The translations under genes and the position numbers were made by a program. DNA of 42,417 nucleotides from Campylobacter taeniopygiae (GTDB taxonomy: Bacteria > Campylobacterota > Campylobacteria > Campylobacterales > Campylobacteraceae). The stretch lies in contig NZ_NXLY01000014.1 of NCBI RefSeq assembly GCF_005406225.1, forward strand, positions 1 to 42,417. Direction: 5' to 3'. This document shows, piece after piece, positions 35,289-42,417 of the stretch (position 1 is the first letter of the stretch; each line of letters opens with the position of its first letter). Under the pieces are notes generated by a model. The model was not told the origin of the DNA, made no database searches, and saw only the letters and a program-made list of their open reading frames with translations.

Positions 35289-36034
35289 TTTATTCTGTTT
35301 TTTATTTCTTTTGATTTTTTTACCTTGCTATATATAAAGCTTTGGATGTGGTATATACTTTTGAATATTTTTACCAATTTAACTATTTTGAAGAATAAAA
35401 AAATGATACAAGTATATATTATGTTATACTTTTTAAGTATGAAATTGTATAATCTTGTGATAATTTAAAACAGAAAAAATACAAATTAAAACATCACAAT
35501 CAATATTTTAATACATAAAAATAAAAAATTGACTGTTTTATAATGAAATATCAATATTTATTTTTCAATAAACACCCACATTTTACAGAAAATCAATTTT
35601 AAAAATTAGAAAATTTAACATTAATAAGATAGATCTTAATTTTATTTATTGAGACTTTTTATATAAATTTCTATTAAAATTAAAGACTTTTTATAATTTG
35701 AAAATTGATTTTTATTCTTCTGAATAACCATGTATTTTACAAAAATTTATGCCATAAAAATGGTAATTTCTTTGTATTTAAGTTTTAAAAAATCATTAGA
35801 ATTTACTTATTTTTTGCTAAGAATCCTCATTATCTCATTTAAAAATCTATATATTATTTATATTCAAGATTATATTTTAAAAGTTTGATTATTTTTGTTG
35901 TTTTTTAAATAATTCTAAAGTAAATTCAAGTGAGTTTTTAATATTTTACACTCATTTAGAATTAAATGAGTGTAAAAATTTAAATCTATTCTAATCTAGA
36001 AAATTACATAAAGCTAAGATTAGGATATCTATGA
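35289..36034. other. 746-bp AT-rich stretch without a recognisable gene
   Basis: Between tRNA-Leu and hcp. Very AT-rich, with no convincing reading frame: the longest plus-strand frame overlaps the tRNA itself and has no ribosome site. The only clear structure is a perfect inverted repeat at 35944-35977. It may hold decayed remains of an integration module or the C. jejuni gene normally found after atpE, or simply be island border DNA. I could not recognise any remnant protein. Confidence 0.6.
35944..35977. repeat. Perfect 15-bp inverted repeat downstream of hcp
   Basis: TTTTACACTCATTTA, loop GAAT, TAAATGAGTGTAAAA. It lies 58 bp after the hcp stop in the direction of hcp transcription. The outer A/T pairs could form A-tract/U-tract terminator ends, but no separate U-run follows. 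Probably the hcp mRNA 3' hairpin. Confidence 0.6.
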
Positions 36035-36550
36035 TCAAGCTTTGCTTTCTCTCCAGTCATCACTTCCACTAGTTCCAGCAGCAGTATGTTCCCAAACTAC
36101 TTTTCTATAACTCATTGAAACTTTTAAGAGTTCTGTTTTATCATGATTGCTCGCATCTTGTGCATTTGGCATTATCAATTCAATATTTGTAATAATTGCA
36201 TCTTCTAATTTTGTAGTAAAGAAGTGCTCAGATCCACCACTTGTTGCAGTTCTAAACCAATGAACTTCCACTGTTGGAAGTCTTTCTCCTTTGGTAAGCG
36301 CATTATACAACAAAGGTACAGACTTATTTAAAGAACAAGTAAAAGAAAAAGGTTTATGAACTCTTTGTCCTGAAGGCTGTCCGCTTTGTTGATCAACGGG
36401 TACGGTTACAATATGAGATACTTCTTGAGCCATAATTTCATCTTCATGACCTGATTTATATCTATTTCCAATACTAGCCTCAGTAGATGCACCACTTGAA
36501 ATTAAACCTTGTGTAGAGCCTTCAATTTTTATAAACGCCGGTTCAGCCAT
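36035..36550 (-). CDS. hcp: Type VI secretion tube protein Hcp (TssD)
   Basis: Forms hexameric rings that stack into the secreted inner tube of the T6SS. It has 171 residues. Family features are FIKIEGSTQGLI at the start, SFTCSLNKSVPLLYNALTKG and DAIITNIELIMPNA. It matches my recollection of C. jejuni Hcp very closely. A perfect Shine-Dalgarno AAGGAGG 5 bases before the ATG and a TACAAT -10 suggest strong expression, as expected for a tube subunit. It is divergent from tssM and about 750 bp from tRNA-Leu, marking the left end of the T6SS island. Codon use is GC-richer than the neighbouring tssM. Confidence 0.96.
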   Translation of the reverse strand: MAEPAFIKIEGSTQGLISSGASTEASIGNRYKSGHEDEIMAQEVSHIVTVPVDQQSGQPSGQRVHKPFSFTCSLNKSVPLLYNALTKGERLPTVEVHWFRTATSGGSEHFFTTKLEDAIITNIELIMPNAQDASNHDKTELLKVSMSYRKVVWEHTAAGTSGSDDWRESKA

Positions 36551-36583
36551 AAAAACCTCCTTTAATTTTTTTTAACACTTAAA

Positions 36584-36589
36584 ATTGTA
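36584..36589 (-). promoter_or_regulatory. hcp promoter -10 box
   Basis: Minus-strand TACAAT in the context TGATACAATTTTAAG, 34 bp upstream of the hcp ATG, within the 127-bp divergent region shared with tssM. AAGGAGG (36556-36562) is the ribosome site. Confidence 0.55.
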
Positions 36590-36677
36590 TCATTTTAATG
36601 TTAATCTATTTAAATTTTATTGTAAAATATTTTATAGCATTGATATTAATTATCTGTTTTTATTTTTTAAGGAAGAA

Positions 36678-39600
36678 ATGATGTTTAAAAAAATATGTAA
36701 TTTTTTAAAATCAAAATTGTTTATAACTGTATTTCTGCTTTGTTGTATTTTTCTATTTAGTATTTTATTTTGGTTTTGGGGATCTTTGGTAGCTTTTAAT
36801 GATATATACGTTTTTAGTAGTCCATTTTTAAGATTTGGTATCATCTCTATAATTTGGTTTATCATCTTTCTTTTTTTTCTATTAAAACCCATAATGGACT
36901 TTTTCTCCTCTTTAAAAAGTGAAAAAAGATTAAAAATTAAAAATCTAAAAAAAGAAGCGGATGAATTTATTTACAAAGCTAAAAGAAATTTTTTTTTATC
37001 ACTTAAAGACGCCAAAGAAACTTGGAAAAATGATCTAAAAACAAAAAATTTACCCTTAATTATCATTATAGGAAATGAAGGGGCTGGAAAAAGCACTTTT
37101 ATTAATTATTCTGATATCGAATATCCACTTAGTGATAGTTTAGAATCTTATAAAAAATTTCACAAATCTACTAGAAATTTTGCACTCTATATATCAAAAA
37201 AAGGTGCTTTGCTAGATACAGAAGGAAACTATTTTTCTCAAGAAGAATTTTTTAAGCCTACAAGTAGCGATGAAATTCCTGAAGATGACATAGATAAAAA
37301 TAGAGATTTTTTAATTAAAAAAAATATATGGAAAAAATTTCTTGTTTTTCTTAATAAAAACTTTTTTCATAGCAAACTAAACGGTATTATTTTAGTCATT
37401 GACACTGTTCTTTTTTTAAATAATTCTAAAGAATATTCCAAAAATCTCATTAGATATTTAACAAGAAGAGTCAATGAGTGTGAAAAAACTTTAAATTTAA
37501 AATTACCTATTTATATAGTCTTTTCAAAACTCGATTTAATTGAAGGCATGAAAGAATATTTTGATATTTTTGATAAAAAAATTTCAAATAAAATTTTAGG
37601 ATTATCTTTTGGGCAAATTTTAAATGAAGAATATTTAAATGATGAATTTAAGGAATTAAGTGATTCATTATTGTGTTCTTTAATGAGCAAAAATTCCTAC
37701 ATTCATAATATAGAAAATAAAAATAAAAGTTACTTATTTTTAAAACAACTTGATAATCTATTTGCATTAGTAAAGACATTTATTTTAAATATGCAAGAAG
37801 AAAATAAACTTAAAAATAATTCTTATCTTAGAGGGGTTTATTTTGTCAGTGCTTATCAAGAAAATATTCCTAGAAATTTCTTACTTGATGCAATATGCGA
37901 TAAATACAATTGTAAAAAAGTATTATCAAGATCTAGTATTATATACAATAAACAAAGCTATTTTGTTAAATCTTTGCTTGAAGATTTGATTTTCACAGAT
38001 TATTCTTTAAGTTCTATAAAATCTTATTCTAAAAAATTATCTTTTTTAGTCATAATTTTAATTGTAAGTTTTGGAACTTTCACCATATCTTCCTATTTTA
38101 TAAACAAAAATAATGATGAATTTAGAAAAAGTCAAAATACCTTAAAATCTTTAGAATCACTTTTTAAAAATCAAGATTACCAAAATTTAGATATTAAACA
38201 AAAAGCTGATTTTTTAATTGAATTAAGAAATATTTTAAACACTTATCCTGAACTTTGGAAAGATGGCAGCATATTGCAATATTTAAACCTCAATCTTTCA
38301 TATAAAGGATTCACTGCAGCTAGACAACTTTATTATAAACTTAATGAGGATGTGCTAAAAAATACTTTATTAAAAGAAATGGAATATATTTTACTCACCG
38401 ATACAAATAAGGAAAATTTAATCAAAACTTTATATATGTACAAATCTTTATTTGAGCAAAAATATTTTAATAAAGAAATGTTAAAAATTTGGATTAATGA
38501 AAATTGGAATACTTTAAGTAAATATTCTATCTCTAAAGATGATTTTCTAGATGGAGTAGATGAGCTTAAACAATTTGACCTTAAATCTTTTAAAGAAGAT
38601 GAAAACAGCATAGATACAGCAAAGAGAAAACTTGAAACCATAAGTAGAATTCAAAGAATTTATATTCTTCTTAATTTTTTAAATAGTGATAAACCTAAAG
38701 AAAAATATCTTATAAAAGAAGATTTGGGTTTTACTGCAAATAGTATATTTTCAAGTGATTCCCAAATCACTTCTATAGATAAAGTATATACAAAATCAGG
38801 TATGATGGATTTTTTAAAGAACTTAAATCGACAAGTTGACACTGCCATTAACATAGAATCTTGGATGCTAGATAATAGTTTCAAAGAAAATAAAAATACT
38901 TTAACCATAGGCATTTTAAAATTATATTTAAACGAATATAAAAACGCTTGGCAAAATTTGCTTGCTTCATTAAAACCTGTAAAATACAATACCAAAGAAT
39001 CAATGCTTAATGAGCTTGACATTTTATCAAAAAAAGAAAATCCTTTATATTCTTTACTAAAAATCGTTAGTTCTAATACAAATCTAAATGATGCAGCTTT
39101 ATTAACACAAGCTTATAATTTAGGCTTAAATGCCGGGGAAATTAAATCCAATTTTATCAGTATAAGTAATTCTTTTATGCAATATCATAAGCTTGTAGAT
39201 AATAATTCACTTTTAAGTGTTGGCAATATAGAAGTTGGCAAAAGCTCTGATAATGAAAAAATACTAGATATTATTAATGCAAATGTAGCAAATGTAGCAA
39301 ATAAAATTACAGATTTTAACTCTAATAATAATCAAAGTGCTGAAGAAAAAATTTCATATGCCCTTGGAAATAATAAAGATTCTAATGATCCTTTTATTAT
39401 ACTTCAAATGAATACAAAAAAATTACCTAATGAGTTAGAAAGCTATTATAGCCAACTTTGCGATAATTCTTGGAAATTAATTGAAAACTACGGCATTTCA
39501 TTATTTAATAGTGCTTGGATCAATGAGGTTTATAACCCATTTATAAATAATATTGCACCATTTTATCCCTTTAATGAAGAAAGTACAACTGATCTTAGCA

Positions 39601-40208
39601 TGGATAATTTTAAAACATTTTTTGGTAAAAATGGAACATTAAATAGTTTCTACAAAAAATATCTAAACAATGTTTTAGTGAAAAGAAAAAATAATTACTT
39701 TATTAATTCTCAATTTGCTTCAAAAATAAATTTTTCTAAAGAATTTTTAGATTTTATTACCAATGCTGGTAATCTCTCAAGCCTTATATTGAATGCCAAT
39801 GACAATATAAAAGTTAATTTTACCATTCAAAGTCTTGATCTAAGTGCGGATTTTTCTTTTATAAAACTTGGCTATAATGATAAAAATATCCGATATGATC
39901 ACACTCTTAATCAATCTTTGCAAATTATAGCCGAAGAATTTAATAACGGAACAAGCTTAGATTTTACAGCTTATAGCTATTCTAATCCTAATTTAAATTA
40001 TACAAAATCATATAAAGGGGAGTGGGCTTGGTATAAATTTATAAAAGACAACAAAAATAATTCCACCTATAGTATTACATTTAACAATAATAAAAACTTA
40101 TATTTTGACTTTGCAATGACTAATGGTGCTAATGATGTAAATAACATAGTTTATATTTTAAATAATCTTAAAATAGTAGAAAATATTACAGGAGTAAATA
40201 AAAAATGA
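36678..40208 (+). CDS. tssM: Type VI secretion membrane complex protein TssM (IcmF)
   Basis: A 1176-residue inner-membrane protein that, with TssL and TssJ, forms the T6SS membrane channel. From the ATG at 36678 it has two membrane helices (about 13-35 and 53-70) and a cytoplasmic NTPase-like domain with intact Walker A GNEGAGKST (132-140) and FSKLD. A third helix (about 453-475) precedes a long periplasmic region ending in the IcmF C-terminal domain (KGEWAWYKFI). AAGGA precedes the chosen start; a longer frame from 36585 adds 31 residues with no ribosome site. Its stop overlaps the FHA gene by 4 bp (ATGA). No frameshift is seen. Confidence 0.93.
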   Translation: MMFKKICNFLKSKLFITVFLLCCIFLFSILFWFWGSLVAFNDIYVFSSPFLRFGIISIIWFIIFLFFLLKPIMDFFSSLKSEKRLKIKNLKKEADEFIYKAKRNFFLSLKDAKETWKNDLKTKNLPLIIIIGNEGAGKSTFINYSDIEYPLSDSLESYKKFHKSTRNFALYISKKGALLDTEGNYFSQEEFFKPTSSDEIPEDDIDKNRDFLIKKNIWKKFLVFLNKNFFHSKLNGIILVIDTVLFLNNSKEYSKNLIRYLTRRVNECEKTLNLKLPIYIVFSKLDLIEGMKEYFDIFDKKISNKILGLSFGQILNEEYLNDEFKELSDSLLCSLMSKNSYIHNIENKNKSYLFLKQLDNLFALVKTFILNMQEENKLKNNSYLRGVYFVSAYQENIPRNFLLDAICDKYNCKKVLSRSSIIYNKQSYFVKSLLEDLIFTDYSLSSIKSYSKKLSFLVIILIVSFGTFTISSYFINKNNDEFRKSQNTLKSLESLFKNQDYQNLDIKQKADFLIELRNILNTYPELWKDGSILQYLNLNLSYKGFTAARQLYYKLNEDVLKNTLLKEMEYILLTDTNKENLIKTLYMYKSLFEQKYFNKEMLKIWINENWNTLSKYSISKDDFLDGVDELKQFDLKSFKEDENSIDTAKRKLETISRIQRIYILLNFLNSDKPKEKYLIKEDLGFTANSIFSSDSQITSIDKVYTKSGMMDFLKNLNRQVDTAINIESWMLDNSFKENKNTLTIGILKLYLNEYKNAWQNLLASLKPVKYNTKESMLNELDILSKKENPLYSLLKIVSSNTNLNDAALLTQAYNLGLNAGEIKSNFISISNSFMQYHKLVDNNSLLSVGNIEVGKSSDNEKILDIINANVANVANKITDFNSNNNQSAEEKISYALGNNKDSNDPFIILQMNTKKLPNELESYYSQLCDNSWKLIENYGISLFNSAWINEVYNPFINNIAPFYPFNEESTTDLSMDNFKTFFGKNGTLNSFYKKYLNNVLVKRKNNYFINSQFASKINFSKEFLDFITNAGNLSSLILNANDNIKVNFTIQSLDLSADFSFIKLGYNDKNIRYDHTLNQSLQIIAEEFNNGTSLDFTAYSYSNPNLNYTKSYKGEWAWYKFIKDNKNNSTYSITFNNNKNLYFDFAMTNGANDVNNIVYILNNLKIVENITGVNKK
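39279..39302 (+). repeat. Short tandem 9-bp repeat within tssM
   Basis: GCAAATGTA repeated twice plus a partial third copy (GCAAAT), encoding ANVANVAN in the periplasmic part of TssM. It is a multiple of three, so copy changes would keep the frame. Confidence 0.6.
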
Positions 40209-41104
40209 TAGATAAAGAAGAATTAGGAATTACTATTGAAAATTACGACGAATGCATCAATGGTACTAAAACATTTATATTTCAATCAAAAGGTGGAACC
40301 ATAGGAAGCGGTGATGATTGTGCTTTTCGCGTTCAAGACAAACTAGAACAAGTCAAAAATACACATGCGATAATATCTTATGAAGAGGGGTCTTTTACAA
40401 TTGCACCTTTTGAAGACGCTGATATTTATTACAATAGATCTTTTTCTAAAATACCGAATGGCTATGAAATAATAATTACCATAGGTGATATTTTTAGAAT
40501 CGGTAATTTAGAATTTAAATTTGTAGATGCAAATAGCATTGAAGAAAATATTAAGGAAAATAAAAAATATTTAGAAAATATTGAAAAACGTAATCACTTT
40601 GATGAAATTGAAATTAAACCTAGAGGAAAAACAAGTATAAATTTTGATAAAAATGAAGAATTAAAAGAAATTTTAAAAAATAATGATTATAAATTTATCG
40701 AACAAGAAAAAACAGATAAAAGCTTTTTAAAAGAAATCACTCAAAAGAATCCAAATTTATTAGAGTATGAAAATATCTTGAAAAGCCTAATAAAAAATTT
40801 CAAAGATATTAAAACAAAACAACAAAATTCTAAATTGGAAAAAGATTATCCCTCTATCAATATTAAGGATTTTGAAAGTATTATTGATAATATACCTTTA
40901 CTTAAATCTACAAGATTAATCAATATTTTAGCACTAAGCATGATTGCGAAAGAATTATATACTCCAATCTTTGAAGAAATGGAGGAAAATATGTTTATTA
41001 AATATCTTGAAGCTGCCATACAAAACAATATTAAAGAAGATAAGATTCTTTTTGAAAATCTTACCATAAAAGCATTAGAAAAATATATTAAAGATTTTGA
41101 GTAA
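40205..41104 (+). CDS. T6SS-associated FHA domain protein (TagH-like)
   Basis: A 299-residue protein coupled to tssM by an ATGA overlap. Residues about 25-105 form an FHA fold: GGTIGSGDDCAFRVQD, then VKNTHAIIS and a final strand ending IGNLEFKFVD. In other T6SS loci Fha/TagH proteins scaffold or switch on the machine through phospho-threonine binding. Here the usual Arg after the first Gly (GR-S) is Ser (GSG), and the SR-H block is KNTH, so classical phospho-threonine binding may be lost. The C-terminal 130 residues are helical, matching the extension seen in TagH proteins. It is convergent with the next gene, 4 bp away. Confidence 0.82.
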   Translation: MIDKEELGITIENYDECINGTKTFIFQSKGGTIGSGDDCAFRVQDKLEQVKNTHAIISYEEGSFTIAPFEDADIYYNRSFSKIPNGYEIIITIGDIFRIGNLEFKFVDANSIEENIKENKKYLENIEKRNHFDEIEIKPRGKTSINFDKNEELKEILKNNDYKFIEQEKTDKSFLKEITQKNPNLLEYENILKSLIKNFKDIKTKQQNSKLEKDYPSINIKDFESIIDNIPLLKSTRLINILALSMIAKELYTPIFEEMEENMFIKYLEAAIQNNIKEDKILFENLTIKALEKYIKDFE

Positions 41105-41108
41105 TTTT

Positions 41109-42417
41109 TTACTCTTTAATCCCATGTTCTTTAGCATAAGCTCTTATCTTAGCTCTAAGTTCTTCGGGGAAGTTAGCCCTATATATAGCAGGGATTCTAG
41201 GATCAAGCTTAGCATCTAATTTATGTTTTTTGTAAATAAATTCCAATCTTTCAGGAGAATAATAACGAGGTGCATTAGGATAACCTTGAGGAGGGGTTAA
41301 GGCTGCGAGTTTGGCTTGCAAATAAAGCTCTTCTAGATAAGTTTCTACATCTGTTTCACTCCAGTGATTAGGTATATCATAACTATAACTTATTGCAGAA
41401 CCTTCTTTATAAGCATCTATTTCTTGATCAAATTCCCATCTGCTTTCAGGAGTAGAATCCACATCTCTTGGATCCTTGTATTTACCCTTATCGATTCCTC
41501 TTAACATTGCTGTTACTACATCATTATCAATATCATAAATAAAATTATACTCGTTTGGATCTATAATCCATTCTGTAGAGATTAACTCATCTAAAAAAGG
41601 AAGCATACCATATTTATCATAGGGAGGATGTTTGGCAAAGTTTTTGATAATTTGTTGTTTTAAAGGGTTTTCGTGTATTCCATATAAAGGACGATACAAT
41701 CTTTCTAAACACTTTTCATCTCCTAATTGTGCTCCAAGCCAAAGAGCTTGAAAGCCTCTTGATTTTAATCCAGAATCACTAAGCTGTATGGCTGCATCAT
41801 AAAAAGCTTGTTTATTACCTAATATACCTAAACAAAGTTGATACTCTCCTGCAATTAGATTAGAATATATAGCATTTGCCTTAGCACTAAAAGCTCCATA
41901 AGCTCCATGCTTAAAAGCATCTTCATAAAGTTTTTTACTACTGTCTTTAAGCTGAGCAAAATAAAATCTATCATCAAATACTGTATCTTCTATTTTACGT
42001 GAATAAACATATAAACCCCAATAAGCATCTCCTAAGTCATACTTGTCTATAAGCTCATTATAGATTCTTATACTTCTATAATTAGCCTTTAAAAATTCAT
42101 CAATCAATTTATCCAATAAAGCTTCATTTTTTTCATCTTGATCTAATTTACCTATAATAGCTCTAAAATAATCTTTTGAATATCCAAGTTCTGCTAAAAC
42201 AAGTCCTGCCTTATAATCTTTACCTTGTTCATAAGCATAACTTAAATTCTTAATAGCTTTTTGAAAAAGATCATATCCTTTATAATCTAATCTACTAGCT
42301 TCTTCATAATCTTTTACCCCTTCTTTATAAGCATCAATAAATCTTTTTTCTTTAGGTCTTTTAGGTCTTACTAAAGCACTATCATTTAAATCTACAGGAG
42401 TACATACCAAACCACTT
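41109..42417 (-). CDS. Sel1/TPR-like repeat protein in T6SS island, 5' end missing
   Basis: An open frame of at least 433 residues that continues to the window edge. The apparent TTG start at 42410 is preceded in frame by Ser and Gly codons and by no ribosome site, so the true start is probably outside. The sequence is helical and repeat-like, with Sel1/TPR-type blocks (AYEQGKDYKAGLVLAELGY, KHGAYGAFSAKANAIYS, ALWLGAQLGDEKCLERL). The first visible part, SGLVCTPVDLNDS, has a Cys that could be a lipidation site, though V at -1 is atypical. The C-terminal part (LDPRIPAIYRANFPEELRAK) is polar. It resembles, from memory, Sel1-like DUF6396 proteins found near T6SS effectors. Role unproven. Confidence 0.7.
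   Translation of the reverse strand, partial: SGLVCTPVDLNDSALVRPKRPKEKRFIDAYKEGVKDYEEASRLDYKGYDLFQKAIKNLSYAYEQGKDYKAGLVLAELGYSKDYFRAIIGKLDQDEKNEALLDKLIDEFLKANYRSIRIYNELIDKYDLGDAYWGLYVYSRKIEDTVFDDRFYFAQLKDSSKKLYEDAFKHGAYGAFSAKANAIYSNLIAGEYQLCLGILGNKQAFYDAAIQLSDSGLKSRGFQALWLGAQLGDEKCLERLYRPLYGIHENPLKQQIIKNFAKHPPYDKYGMLPFLDELISTEWIIDPNEYNFIYDIDNDVVTAMLRGIDKGKYKDPRDVDSTPESRWEFDQEIDAYKEGSAISYSYDIPNHWSETDVETYLEELYLQAKLAALTPPQGYPNAPRYYSPERLEFIYKKHKLDAKLDPRIPAIYRANFPEELRAKIRAYAKEHGIKE

Noticed and set aside
35235-35468. 77-codon plus-strand frame starting inside tRNA-Leu
   Set aside because: It overlaps the tRNA, has no ribosome site and a low-complexity hydrophobic translation. The tRNA structure is unambiguous.
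36585-36677. 31-residue N-terminal extension of TssM
   Set aside because: It covers the hcp promoter region, lacks a ribosome site, and the ATG at 36678 has AAGGA in front with a normal membrane-protein start.
36989-36997. Run of nine T in tssM as a frameshift or slippage site
   Set aside because: The frame is intact through it and such runs are frequent here; nothing else points to programmed slippage.
1-42417. CRISPR array, insertion sequence, prophage or rRNA
   Set aside because: No regularly spaced repeats, transposase, integrase or phage structural genes and no rRNA segments were seen in the window.

Overview
The window is AT-rich epsilonproteobacterial DNA from a thermophilic Campylobacter close to C. 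jejuni and C. coli. Gene order follows the C. jejuni NCTC 11168 segment running from about Cj0891c to Cj0936 (rpsA-ispH-aroA-pheT-pheS, alr-pgp2, hupB-ciaB, cstA-prsA, cheR-cheB, rpiB-apt, pepA-ychF, pckA-pycB, atpE). That comparison is from memory, not from an alignment. HupB and Hcp read as near copies of the C. jejuni proteins. Several genes I expect in C. jejuni are absent from their usual places: the Peb1 aspartate/glutamate transporter between prsA and cheR, argH between ychF and pckA, cysM and the PCuAC/SCO1 genes between pgp2 and hupB, and one of two tandem Na+-coupled transporters before atpE. This looks like a reduced relative such as C. hepaticus, but the species is a guess.

Layout. 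1-83 is the start of a lipoprotein gene running off the left edge. 175-9855 is a compact minus-strand translation and aromatic/isoprenoid operon (pheS, pheT, aroA, ispH, rpsA, a membrane protein, an ABC-F ATPase). 9981-14098 holds a HIT protein, a DJ-1/PfpI protein with a coupled 48-residue membrane protein, a polar amino acid ABC permease and ATPase, and an alanine/Na+ symporter. 14200-17631 is pgp2-alr-trmL (peptidoglycan), an exported hypothetical and hupB. 17690-24944 holds ciaB, a hotdog thioesterase, cstA with its small partner, prsA, and cheB-cheR. 25129-29701 is a plus-strand run: rpiB, a coiled-coil protein, apt, a DedA protein, pepA and ychF. 29717-34589 carries pckA, pycB and a neurotransmitter-type sodium symporter. 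atpE and tRNA-Leu(GAG) close the core.

Immediately after tRNA-Leu comes about 750 bp without a recognisable gene, then the left end of a type VI secretion (T6SS) island: hcp (minus), divergent tssM and a tagH-like FHA gene (plus), and a convergent Sel1-like repeat protein cut by the right edge. This is the accessory part of the window. TssM anchors the membrane complex, the FHA protein probably regulates or scaffolds it, and Hcp forms the tube. The solenoid protein may be an effector-associated or immunity factor.

Many gene pairs are translationally coupled by ATGA, TAATG or longer overlaps. Convergent pairs are usually separated by short symmetrical hairpins, sometimes containing the stop codons themselves. 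I saw no CRISPR array, insertion sequence, rRNA or clear phase-variable G tract.
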